Shown piece after piece: positions 1 to 7,984 of a stretch of DNA of 64,000 nt; the first letter of the stretch is position 1; each line of letters starts with the position of its first letter. Made by a program: the position numbers and the translations under genes. The notes beneath the pieces were generated by a model, which did no database searches, had not been told where the DNA came from, and was given only the letters and a program-made list of their open reading frames with translations. The DNA lies in contig NZ_JAMSLW010000006.1 in NCBI RefSeq assembly GCF_024643285.1, forward strand, positions 186,001 through 250,000, written 5' to 3'. The DNA is from Parapedobacter lycopersici. GTDB taxonomy: Bacteria > Bacteroidota > Bacteroidia > Sphingobacteriales > Sphingobacteriaceae.

Positions 1-29
1 GAACGCAATGCATTGCACACCGAGCAGCC

Positions 30-139
30 CCGAAGCGCGGTCGAAGCGGAGTCGAACCCGACTCGAACAAGGGTCGAACAAGTCCCGAAGCGGACTCGAA
101 CAACACTCGAACAACACTCGAAGAACGCTCGAACACAGG
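30..139. repeat. Degenerate 11-bp tandem array, TCGAA-phased
   Basis: The pentamer TCGAA starts at 41, 52, 63, 74, 96, 107, 118 and 129, and a one-base variant (CCGAA) fills the phase at 30 and 85. This makes ten units with an exact 11-bp period. The cleanest unit is TCGAACAACAC (96 and 107). Units differ mainly in their last five bases. Any reading frame through it gives only repetitive Arg/Glu/Asn peptides, so I do not call a gene. It lies downstream of the lipoprotein gene at 201-908. Its function is unknown. Confidence 0.85.
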
Positions 140-200
140 AAGGGCAGCAGGCCATACATGCCCACTGCCCGGAATCCAAACAAACACAACTAACACTACG

Positions 201-908
201 TTAATGTTCATGCCCGTGCTCGGCATGAATCTCGAATTTCAGTTCCAGCACATTGTTGCCGGCGAATGTTTCAGCGTAATCGCCGCGGTTCCAGTCGGTC
301 CGTTCGATCGTTCCCTTTACTCCCGGATCCAGCTTGCGCAGCACATACGTCACCGCTTTGGTGCCGCCTTTATTGTCGTGGCCAATGACGAAGTAACTCA
401 GGATGCCCGTTGTTTCATATTTCCCGTCCACGGCCGTGCCGTTTCCATAGGTCTGTTCACGGGGTTGGAAAATAGCGCCGCTCTCATCATCCGAATCAGG
501 ATTCAATGTGAAGTCTCCGCCAATGAGGAAGGCTTTATACTGGTCGGCCGTTGCCTTATCGGTTAGAAAATCCGGCTGGACTTCCCGGCCGTCGTAATCC
601 CAAGCTTTTAGCCCGATCTTGTAAACGGCGTCTGCTTCGAGGTGCAGGTGGCCATTGGAAGTGGCATTTCCCTGTTCGTCGAATGTAATGCGGATGGATT
701 CACCCTCGGTACCTCCATCCAGGCCATGGAAATGATCGCCATGCGCTTCAACCGCTTCGCCACTCACCTCAGTGAACGTTAATTCCGCCCGTTGGATACC
801 TTCGGGAATGGGGCTGCCATCGTCATCCTTGTTGCAGGATGCCAACGCAAAAAGCGTGATTGTAAATAAGGAAAGTACCGCAAGTCTGTTTCGTTTTTTC
901 ATTGTCAT
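201..908 (-). CDS. His-rich lipoprotein, possibly metal-related
   Basis: A 235-residue protein. Its N-terminal hydrophobic stretch ends in LASC, a lipobox, so it is probably a periplasm-facing or surface lipoprotein. After an Asp/Ser linker comes an Ig-like or beta-rich body with His clusters: AHGDHFHG near residue 55, NGHLHLEA near 85 and a C-terminal AEHGHEH. Such clusters suggest binding of Zn, Cu or Ni, but no ligand is proven. The general plan recalls lipoproteins found beside TonB-dependent metal receptors in Bacteroidota; no such receptor is adjacent here. ATG codons at 908 and 902 are both usable. The 5' region carries repeated TGCAT boxes (941-981) that may be an operator. The gene is divergent from msrAB. 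Confidence 0.75.
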   Translation of the reverse strand: MTMKKRNRLAVLSLFTITLFALASCNKDDDGSPIPEGIQRAELTFTEVSGEAVEAHGDHFHGLDGGTEGESIRITFDEQGNATSNGHLHLEADAVYKIGLKAWDYDGREVQPDFLTDKATADQYKAFLIGGDFTLNPDSDDESGAIFQPREQTYGNGTAVDGKYETTGILSYFVIGHDNKGGTKAVTYVLRKLDPGVKGTIERTDWNRGDYAETFAGNNVLELKFEIHAEHGHEH

Positions 909-940
909 TTACATTTAATTTATAGTTTATGGATTTAATA

Positions 941-981
941 TTGCATCTTAGTTGCATTTGATTAATGCCACAAAGATGCAT
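941..981 (-). promoter_or_regulatory. Repeated TGCAT boxes, candidate operator
   Basis: TTGCAT occurs at 941-946 and again 11 bp later at 952-957, and ATGCAT follows at 976-981. All lie 35-75 bp upstream of the His-rich lipoprotein. The layout fits a site for a dimeric regulator. A Fur/Zur-type protein is an inference from the His-rich product only; I cannot match the boxes to a known consensus with certainty. Confidence 0.35.
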
Positions 982-1108
982 TTAAGTTTTTATTCCAGCA
1001 ACTTTTTTTCAATGGATTTATTTTTTCTTTTTGGTATGTCGCATCCGTCCATGTCCGGGCAGGCCGGAAGGCCATTTTTTTGTCACCTTATATCCCGTTT
1101 GGTGTTTG

Positions 1109-1142
1109 TTTGTGGAATTACGCGGATAATACCCTAAATTTG
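1109..1142 (+). promoter_or_regulatory. Promoter of msrAB (TTTG-N22-TAAATTTG)
   Basis: TTTG (1109-1112) is followed after 22 bp by TAAATTTG (1135-1142), matching the Bacteroidota -33/-7 pattern. It would give a leader of about 75 nt before the ATG at 1223. Confidence 0.65.
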
Positions 1143-1222
1143 TATATGAAGCCACCGCTTCCGGGCACCGGCCGGTAGTTGGCTTTGCATGGAGTAAAAC
1201 GAGTTAATTAAACAGCAACACC

Positions 1223-2398
1223 ATGAAAAAAACAGTCAGCACATCGATCTTATTGGTATTGGGCATGGCCGTAATGGGCAGTGTGCTTTATCATACATTA
1301 AACAAAAAAGAGGTTATGGAAACGGAAGCGAATCAACCAATGGGCAACATCGATTTAACCGCCAATAGCAATACGGCCAACCTGCCGCCGATCAGCCGGT
1401 CTTCAGACGTCATCTATTTTGCGGGGGGGTGTTTCTGGGGCACGGAATATTTCTTCCAGCAGGTCCGCGGTGTTTCGGCCACGGAAGTGGGGTATGCTAA
1501 CGGGAATACCAAAAACCCGACCTATGAAGAGGTTGTGCGCCATAACACCGGTTTTGCCGAAACCGTCAAGGTTACATATGATCCCCGGCAGGTGGACCTG
1601 AACCTGCTGCTCGACCTGTATTTTAAGGCGATTGATCCGACGAGCCTGAACCGGCAGGGAAACGATATCGGTACGCAGTACCGCACAGGCGTTTACTATA
1701 CCCACGAAGACCAGCTGCCCTGGATACAGGCTGCCGTCAAAACGGTGTCGGGTTATTACGATAAACCCGTCGTGGTGGAGGTGCTGCCATTGAAGAATTT
1801 CTACACCGCGGAAGAATACCACCAGGATTACCTGGTGAAGAACCCGAACGGATATTGCCACATCAGTCCAGCGCTGTTTGAATTCGCCCGAAAGGCGAAC
1901 GAAGCGAAAAAGCAGGCGGAAACAACAGCCTATGAAAAACCGGATGATGCTACGCTGCGTAAAGTGCTTTCCCGCGAACAATATGCGGTAACACAGCAAA
2001 ATGCAACGGAAAAGCCATTCGAGAATGAATATTGGAATGAATTCCGCGAGGGGATTTATGTGGATGTAACGACGGGCGAACCGCTGTTTGTATCTACCGA
2101 TAAATTTGAGTCAGGATGCGGCTGGCCCAGTTTCTCCAAACCCATCGATGAAGCATTGATCGACGAAAAAAGTGATAATTCCTTCGGTATGCGGCGTACG
2201 GAAGTCCGCAGCAAGGCCGGTGACGCCCACCTCGGGCACGTGTTTAACGACGGCCCCAAAGACCGGGGCGGTCTCCGATACTGCATCAACAGCGCTTCAT
2301 TGCGTTTTATTCCCAAAGAAGAGATGGAACAGGAGGGATACGGCCGGTACCTGGCATTGGTAAAACCCAGCGATTCCGCCCTGGCCAGCCATAAATAG
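1223..2398 (+). CDS. msrAB: Bifunctional methionine sulfoxide reductase A/B
   Basis: A 391-residue fusion that reduces both S- and R-methionine sulfoxide in oxidised proteins. A hydrophobic segment at residues 8-24 is a signal peptide or membrane anchor, so it should act outside the cytoplasm. The MsrA domain (about 62-225) has GGCFWG with catalytic Cys70 and a GYCH motif with Cys212 as the likely resolving residue. The MsrB domain (about 243-375) has SGCGWPSF and RYC with catalytic Cys353. It lacks the CxxC pairs of zinc-type MsrB, having VTTGEPLF where the first pair would lie. A monocistronic unit with its own promoter. Confidence 0.95.
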   Translation: MKKTVSTSILLVLGMAVMGSVLYHTLNKKEVMETEANQPMGNIDLTANSNTANLPPISRSSDVIYFAGGCFWGTEYFFQQVRGVSATEVGYANGNTKNPTYEEVVRHNTGFAETVKVTYDPRQVDLNLLLDLYFKAIDPTSLNRQGNDIGTQYRTGVYYTHEDQLPWIQAAVKTVSGYYDKPVVVEVLPLKNFYTAEEYHQDYLVKNPNGYCHISPALFEFARKANEAKKQAETTAYEKPDDATLRKVLSREQYAVTQQNATEKPFENEYWNEFREGIYVDVTTGEPLFVSTDKFESGCGWPSFSKPIDEALIDEKSDNSFGMRRTEVRSKAGDAHLGHVFNDGPKDRGGLRYCINSASLRFIPKEEMEQEGYGRYLALVKPSDSALASHK

Positions 2399-2716
2399 AA
2401 CCGGTGTCATTGCCGGTATACACAGCAGCCGCACGTTATTGCACAACTAGGCATCAACGGGCGGCTGTTGCGTTTAAGAATGTCATAATAAACCGCACTC
2501 GCTAAGGGGGTGGGGTTGTCAATGTGCCGCCGGGATCAAAAAATTGACACCTATCTGCGATAGGAACAGCAGCAGGACGATTGCAATTGTTTTCATTGGT
2601 GTAATTTTAAAATAACAACACTTTCATCGCTCATTTTTTGCGGTATGTGTGTAACGGGTTTCATCGCTCCATATGTTGGTCATGTCTTACCGTGTTCCGT
2701 AAAACCCAGTTCCTGA
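2399..2716. other. Intergenic region, msrAB / amidohydrolase
   Basis: About 318 bp between the 3' ends of two convergent genes. Apart from a possible 25-codon reading frame on the minus strand (2519-2596) and a weak 5-bp hairpin just after msrAB (ACCGG ... CCGGT), I see no structured element. Confidence 0.6.
2519..2596 (-). CDS. Possible small hydrophobic peptide (25 aa)
   Basis: A short frame from ATG at 2596 to TGA at 2519. It encodes a Lys at position 2 followed by a strongly hydrophobic run (IAIVLLLFL), then SQIGVNFLIPAAH. It looks like a single membrane segment or a signal peptide remnant. It stands alone in a convergent gap. No promoter element is obvious, and a chance frame or the remnant of a larger gene is equally possible. 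Confidence 0.25.
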   Translation of the reverse strand: MKTIAIVLLLFLSQIGVNFLIPAAH

Positions 2717-4453
2717 CTATTCCGGCCTTTTGTATACGGATACACCTGCTTTTATCGTTTCCAACACAGTGATGTCCTTTAGTTTATCAGGTGCTACCGA
2801 CAGTGGGTCCTGATCCAGAATAACGAGGTCCGCAAGCTTGCCTTCCCTGATCGATCCTTTGCGGTCTTCTTCATGGTATTGGTAGGCAGCATTAATGGTA
2901 ATGGCTTTAAGGGCCTCCAGCGGCGGAATCCGCTCATCCGGGCCCAGTATGCGGCCCGAACGCGTGCGCCTGTTAACCGCAGCATATACGGCAGTAAGCA
3001 GGTCCGGGGGTGTTACGGGGGAATCGTGGTGAATGGTAAACAGGATACCTGCCGTTAAGGCGGAATGGGCGGGACTGATAAACGCGGCCCGTTCCGGACC
3101 AAAAACACTAGCGTAATGCCAATCGCCCCACAGGTAGGTATGCGTGGAAAAATAGGAGGGGATGACCCCGATTTCCTTGATCTTCGCAATGTGGTCCGGC
3201 CGGCTGTTCTGCACATGGATCAATGTGGCCCGTAGCTCGGGTTTATAGTAGCCTTCGTCTTTCAGTCTGCCAATCACCCGGATGGCCTGGTCGATGGCTG
3301 CATCGCCATTTACGTGCAGCTGTGCCGCAATGCCATGCTCGAACAACGTTTTGAGGTCGGTGTACAGGGCCGAGTCCGTAAAAATAGGAAAGCCCTTATA
3401 GTCCGACCCCTGGCCTTCCGGTGGGATAAGGTAAGGTTCGGTAAGCCAGGCGGTCTTTCCCTGCGGGGAACCGTCGTCCGAGAATTTAAAGCCGCCCAGC
3501 TTGAGGTGATTATGATATTTCATGTACGCGGGCCGGAAAACTTCCAGGCTGTCTTTGAAGTACTCGTAGTCGGGAAAATAAACGACATCCGCCTTTAATA
3601 GCCGTTTATCCGCGGCTTCTTTCAGGAGGGCAACGCTCCCGCCCATGGTTCTGCCATCACAGATGGTGGTTTGCCCGTAGCTTAACCATTCTTCCTGGGC
3701 TTTTAGTAGGTTTTCCAATGCCGTTTCCGCGGCGGGCTTAGCTCCTGCAGTTTGTTCGCCTGCCATTCGCTCGGTCAGGGCTACCAGTGCTCCGAAGCTG
3801 GCATTTTCCTCCAGTTTTCCGTTGAGCCTGCCAGTTGAGCTGTCGCGGCCGAAATGGCCCCCTTCGGGTTCGGGGGTTGTTTCATCAATCCCGAGAAGGC
3901 GGAGCATGGCCGAGTTTGCCACGCTGGCATGACCGGAAGCATGAATGACAATGATCGGCCGGACCTGGCTGACTACATCCAGCTCGGCCCTCGTAGGGTG
4001 ACGGTGTTCCGCCATGATGGCGTCATCGTACCCATTCCCGATAACAGGAAGTGTTTCGGGAAGCTGATGTGCCGCAATATAAGCTGCTAATGCCCGTTGC
4101 AGGTCGCTTATGGTGTTGACCGTACCATAGGGTTCGGGAGAAAGATCCACCGCCTGCATCATTCCTGCCCTGGAAGTCAGATGGCCGTGGGCATCGATGA
4201 AGCCCGGCAGCATGGTTTTCCCACCCAGGTTGTGCCTTACGGTACTCTCGCCTATATACGCCGCTGCGTCGGAACTGTCGCCGGCAAATAGGATTTTTCC
4301 ACCGCCTACCGCTACCGCCTGCACAACGGGAGTCTCCGCCTCCATGGTCAAAATGGTGCCTCCGGAATAAATAATGTCGGCGGTTTCACGGTTGGCACAA
4401 CCGTGGCTGCCAAGGAGGACGGCCGGCAACAGGTAACGGATTATGCGTGTCAT
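2717..4453 (-). CDS. YtcJ-type amidohydrolase lipoprotein
   Basis: A 578-residue metal-dependent hydrolase of the amidohydrolase-3 (YtcJ-like) family. The ATG at 4453 is preferred over one 36 bp upstream because it directly starts a signal sequence (TRIIRYLLPAVLLG) ending at Cys19, a loose lipobox. A small beta domain precedes the first metal motif, DAHGH (His89, His91). Further histidines lie in IHASGHAS and LIHVQNSRPDH. The C-terminus has the typical GSIREGKLADLVILDQDPL segment. Family members hydrolyse C-N bonds of amides or cyclic ureas; the substrate cannot be read from the sequence. It is divergent from the Pr6Pr gene. Confidence 0.85.
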   Translation of the reverse strand: MTRIIRYLLPAVLLGSHGCANRETADIIYSGGTILTMEAETPVVQAVAVGGGKILFAGDSSDAAAYIGESTVRHNLGGKTMLPGFIDAHGHLTSRAGMMQAVDLSPEPYGTVNTISDLQRALAAYIAAHQLPETLPVIGNGYDDAIMAEHRHPTRAELDVVSQVRPIIVIHASGHASVANSAMLRLLGIDETTPEPEGGHFGRDSSTGRLNGKLEENASFGALVALTERMAGEQTAGAKPAAETALENLLKAQEEWLSYGQTTICDGRTMGGSVALLKEAADKRLLKADVVYFPDYEYFKDSLEVFRPAYMKYHNHLKLGGFKFSDDGSPQGKTAWLTEPYLIPPEGQGSDYKGFPIFTDSALYTDLKTLFEHGIAAQLHVNGDAAIDQAIRVIGRLKDEGYYKPELRATLIHVQNSRPDHIAKIKEIGVIPSYFSTHTYLWGDWHYASVFGPERAAFISPAHSALTAGILFTIHHDSPVTPPDLLTAVYAAVNRRTRSGRILGPDERIPPLEALKAITINAAYQYHEEDRKGSIREGKLADLVILDQDPLSVAPDKLKDITVLETIKAGVSVYKRPE

Positions 4454-4668
4454 ATTAAAGGTTTGTCTTAAAACACGTTGGGGTGTCATTTGTTTTGGTA
4501 TATGGGAATTTGTATGCCAGACCGGCTTCTTCCAGCATGTTTTTCCGCTTTAACGTGATTTTACCGCCAAATCGGACGGCGGTTCACCTGTTTTTATGCT
4601 ATCCTAAATTGCTGGATAATAGTTGCTTATGGACATATGTGGGGCCATTACCAGACCGGATTTTATTG

Positions 4669-4676
4669 TATATTTG
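4669..4676 (+). promoter_or_regulatory. -7 element TATATTTG, 4 nt before the start codon
   Basis: TATATTTG matches TAnnTTTG and ends four bases before the ATG at 4681. Transcription would start at or next to the start codon, predicting a leaderless or nearly leaderless mRNA. Confidence 0.6.
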
Positions 4677-4680
4677 ATAA

Positions 4681-5343
4681 ATGGATCAACACAGAACGGC
4701 TCGCGTTATCGCAATCATCGGTGCCCTGCTCACGTGGACTGCGGTAATTTTGCAGTTTAGCCTTAGCCTTCAACATCGTATACGTCCCGTCCCTGAAGTT
4801 GTTGTCCAGTTTTTCAGCTATTATACCATTCTTACCAATATCCTGGTGGCCTGCTGTTTTACGGCAGTGGCGGTTAGGCGTACATCGACTCAACGCAGTT
4901 TTTTGAATAATCCAGGTGTCCTTGCGGCCACCACGGTGTATATTATTGTTGTAGGCAGTGTTTACAATCTCCTGTTGCGCGCGTTATGGACACCTACCGG
5001 CGTTCAGGTACTGGTTGATGAATTACTGCATACGTTCATCCCGCTTTACTACGTCGTATTCTGGCTTGCTGTCGCCCCAAAAACCCGTCTCCGCTGGCAC
5101 AATGTGTTTCTTTGGTTGCTTTATCCACTGGGTTATTTCCTATTTACCCTAATCCGGGGTACATACTCGGGATTTTATCCCTATCCGTTTATCGATGTAA
5201 CGGAACTGGGATGGCCCCGGGTCATCGTAAATAGCGGGCTCATTGCCGGTGTATTTGTCATGCTGTCCCTGCTGATCATCCTTTTTTCGAATATCAGAAG
5301 CCGGAACCACGAATCCGATCCCAGCCAGTCTTTATCGGCCTGA
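4681..5343 (+). CDS. Pr6Pr-family integral membrane protein
   Basis: A 220-residue protein with about six membrane helices: near residues 10-28, 38-60, 78-98, 108-125, 138-156 and 182-200. The first loop has FFSYYTILTNILV and a later loop WRHV/WHNVFLWLLYPLGYF-like features, which are typical of the Pr6Pr (FAR-17a/AIG1-like) family. That family has no established bacterial function; eukaryotic relatives include hydrolases of fatty-acid esters. It has no clear operon partner, and the GH95 gene downstream starts about 130 bp later. Family assignment is by motif memory. Confidence 0.7.
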   Translation: MDQHRTARVIAIIGALLTWTAVILQFSLSLQHRIRPVPEVVVQFFSYYTILTNILVACCFTAVAVRRTSTQRSFLNNPGVLAATTVYIIVVGSVYNLLLRALWTPTGVQVLVDELLHTFIPLYYVVFWLAVAPKTRLRWHNVFLWLLYPLGYFLFTLIRGTYSGFYPYPFIDVTELGWPRVIVNSGLIAGVFVMLSLLIILFSNIRSRNHESDPSQSLSA

Positions 5344-5472
5344 AAGGCAATAAAGCGGGCCGGACCGATCGATATTTCAGGCAGAATTCCCTATAATTGT
5401 GTTGGCTTGCCCAAAGGACAGCCTGAAATAGACCTTCAGACGTATTTCGGACCAGATCCAATAAATCGTAAC

Positions 5473-7869
5473 ATGAAAACGGACACGATTAATCGCAGAC
5501 TGCTCCTGGTAGCAGTTTTCAGCGTGATGTTAGGTGGTGGCGCCAATGCATTCCAGGACTTCCCATCCGGCATCCCACCGGAAGATGGAGCACATATACT
5601 GATGTTTAATCAGCCGGCAGAAACATGGCTTGAAGCCCTGCCGGTGGGTAACGGCAGGCTGGGGGCCATGGTGTTCGGGAATCCGCAAAAGGAACATATC
5701 CAACTGAATGAAGATAGCCTGTGGCCGGATGAGAATGGCTGGGACCTGGCCGAGGGTAATGCGGCCGACCTGCAGGTTATCCGTGAACTGCTGATTGCCG
5801 GTGAGAACCGGAAGGCGGACGCGCTGTTTGAACAAAAATTCCTGACTAAGGACATCATCCGGTCGCACCAGACACTGGGCGACCTGTGGATTGATTTCGG
5901 GGACGTGACGTATACCGGCTACCGCCGTACGCTGGATCTGCGGAATGCCTTGGCCACCGCCTCCTTTGAAGATGAGCAAGGCAGCAGGGTGAAGCAACAG
6001 GTATTTGCGTCGTATCCGGACGATGCGTTAGTCATTACTTATACGACGGAAAGCGAAGCGGGATTAACGGCGTCGATTTCGATCGGCCGGCCGATGGATG
6101 CGGGTCATGAAACAGCCCGCTGGTTTACCGAACGGGACTGCCTGGTTATGCAGGGCGAGGTGACGCAGTATAACGCGGTGTTTAAAGGCGGGAAAGACCC
6201 GATTACCTCGGGGGTGAAATTTGATGCACGGGTGAAAGTCAGGCATACCGGCGGTACGGTTGAATATACCCCGCATACAATCGAACTGACAGGGGTAAAG
6301 GCATTTACCGTATTCCTGGTGGTGAACACCTCATTTTATCACCGCGATTATGCGCAAAGAAGCAGGGCACAACTGGAAGCGGTTGTCCGAAAAGACACGG
6401 AAACGCTGCGTGATGCACATATACGGGATTACCAGGCGCTTTATTCAAGGGTGCAGCTGGATATCGACCATGAGCCGGTCAGCCTGCCGACAGATGAGCG
6501 GCTGGAGCGGGTGAAAAATGGTGCCGTGGATGCCGGCCTGGAAACGTTGCTGTTTGATTACGGCCGATACCTGCTGATCAGCTCATCGCGGAAGGGGAGC
6601 CTTCCAGCCAATCTGCAGGGACTGTGGAATAACCAGATTGAGGCCCCCTGGAATGCCGATTACCACCTGAATATCAACCTGCAGATGAATTACTGGCTGG
6701 CGAATGTCACCCAGCTGGATGAACTGAACGAATCGATGTTTGATTACATCGACCGGCTGGTTGAAAACGGGAAAGTGGCCGCAAAACAGAATTATGGCGG
6801 CGAAGGGAGTTTCCTGCCCCATGCCACGGATATTTGGGCAACGTCGTTTTTACGTTCGCGCACGGCCTACTGGGGTGCATCGTTTGGTGCGGGCGGCTGG
6901 ATGATGCAGCATTATTGGAATCATTACCTGTTTACGCAGGATGAGGCTTTCCTGAGAGACCGTGCATTCCCTGCCATGCAGGAGGTGGCTAAGTTTTACA
7001 GCAGTTGGATTATTGAAAACCCCCATACCGGCAAGCTGGTTTCGGCACCTTCATCATCCCCCGAAAACCGGTTCATTAACGAAAAGGGCGATACGGTTGC
7101 CCTGTGCCTGGGCAGCGCCAAGGACCAGCAGGTGATCCATGAACTGTTTACGAACTACCTCCGGGCTGCTGAACTGCTGTCGGTAGCGAATACGTGGACG
7201 GCCACCATCGCTGCACAGCTTCCGCGATTGCGGTTGGGTATCCAGCTCGGTGCAGACGGGCGGATACTGGAGTGGGATAAGGCCTACCGGGAACCGGAGC
7301 CGGGACACCGGCACATGTCGCATTTGTATGCATTCCATCCCGGTAACGCAATTACGCAGTATGAAACGCCGGAGCTGATTGATGCCGTACGGAAATCAAT
7401 GGATTACCGGATGGAACATGGCGGCGGCCATACCGGCTGGAGCCGGGCATGGTTAATAAACCTCCAGGCCCGCCTGCTCGACGGCGAACTGGCACATGAG
7501 AACATTCAGCTGCTGTTTCAGAAATCCATTGGTCCCAATTTGTTTGACCTGCATCCGCCCTTTCAGATTGACGGCAACTTCGGATACACCGCCGGGGTGG
7601 CTGAGATGCTGATTCAATCGCATGAAAACCGGGTGGTCCGTATTCTGCCGGCATTGCCCGCAGCATGGAAAGCCGGCACGGTAAAAGGCCTGAAAGCACG
7701 CGGTAATATTACCGTTGATATCCGCTGGGAAAATGGCCGGGCAGTAGCCGTCCGGCTGGAAAGCCCTATCGCCCAAACACTGACTATGATCATTAACGGC
7801 GAGGAAAGACAGGTGGTATTGCAGGCAAACCGGCCCATTGTGCTGGGTGAGAACCTGCATGCGGCTTAA
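5473..7869 (+). CDS. GH95 alpha-L-fucosidase, secreted
   Basis: A 798-residue glycoside hydrolase family 95 enzyme, which removes alpha-1,2-linked fucose or related L-galactose from glycans by inversion. A frame-extending TTG at 5407 is rejected because ATG 5473 starts a good signal peptide (MKTDTINRRLLLVAVFSVML..ANA). Family residues are present: the Asn pair in LNINLQMNYW (Asn400, Asn402), Glu531 in SSSPEN and the general-base Asp700 in QIDGNFG. The N-terminal beta domain (about 35-290) precedes the (alpha/alpha)6 barrel. There is no SusC/SusD pair nearby, so it is not part of a classical polysaccharide locus. Cargo could be plant xyloglucan or mucin-type glycans. Confidence 0.93.
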   Translation: MKTDTINRRLLLVAVFSVMLGGGANAFQDFPSGIPPEDGAHILMFNQPAETWLEALPVGNGRLGAMVFGNPQKEHIQLNEDSLWPDENGWDLAEGNAADLQVIRELLIAGENRKADALFEQKFLTKDIIRSHQTLGDLWIDFGDVTYTGYRRTLDLRNALATASFEDEQGSRVKQQVFASYPDDALVITYTTESEAGLTASISIGRPMDAGHETARWFTERDCLVMQGEVTQYNAVFKGGKDPITSGVKFDARVKVRHTGGTVEYTPHTIELTGVKAFTVFLVVNTSFYHRDYAQRSRAQLEAVVRKDTETLRDAHIRDYQALYSRVQLDIDHEPVSLPTDERLERVKNGAVDAGLETLLFDYGRYLLISSSRKGSLPANLQGLWNNQIEAPWNADYHLNINLQMNYWLANVTQLDELNESMFDYIDRLVENGKVAAKQNYGGEGSFLPHATDIWATSFLRSRTAYWGASFGAGGWMMQHYWNHYLFTQDEAFLRDRAFPAMQEVAKFYSSWIIENPHTGKLVSAPSSSPENRFINEKGDTVALCLGSAKDQQVIHELFTNYLRAAELLSVANTWTATIAAQLPRLRLGIQLGADGRILEWDKAYREPEPGHRHMSHLYAFHPGNAITQYETPELIDAVRKSMDYRMEHGGGHTGWSRAWLINLQARLLDGELAHENIQLLFQKSIGPNLFDLHPPFQIDGNFGYTAGVAEMLIQSHENRVVRILPALPAAWKAGTVKGLKARGNITVDIRWENGRAVAVRLESPIAQTLTMIINGEERQVVLQANRPIVLGENLHAA

Positions 7870-7916
7870 TGCTGTCGCCGATAGTTCCGTGTACCCCGTC
7901 TTTGTTGGTTTACCGA

Positions 7917-7924
7917 TACATTTG
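7917..7924 (+). promoter_or_regulatory. -7 element TACATTTG upstream of the TonB receptor
   Basis: TACATTTG at 7917-7924 matches TAnnTTTG and lies 60 bp before the receptor start. The upstream TTTG at 7901 is too close for a -33 element, so this is a partial promoter match. Confidence 0.45.
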
Positions 7925-7984
7925 TTCATACTGACTTAACGGTAAGGCAATATCCATGTAATAGTATTGCAAAAAAATAAACGC

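Larger units (their letters stand above)
909..1222. other. Divergent intergenic region, lipoprotein / msrAB
   Basis: This stretch of about 314 bp separates the divergent lipoprotein and msrAB genes. The half near the lipoprotein is AT-rich and holds three TGCAT-containing boxes; the half near msrAB holds a Bacteroidota-type promoter. I see no convincing gene in it. Confidence 0.7.

Noticed and set aside
8-204. Two overlapping short frames with Arg/Glu/Asn-rich repeats
   Set aside because: They are translations of the 11-bp array; the same repeat gives open frames in more than one phase, as expected when a period is not a multiple of three and stops are lacking.
5407-5472. TTG start for the fucosidase
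   Set aside because: It would add 22 residues ahead of a good signal peptide; ATG 5473 fits export.
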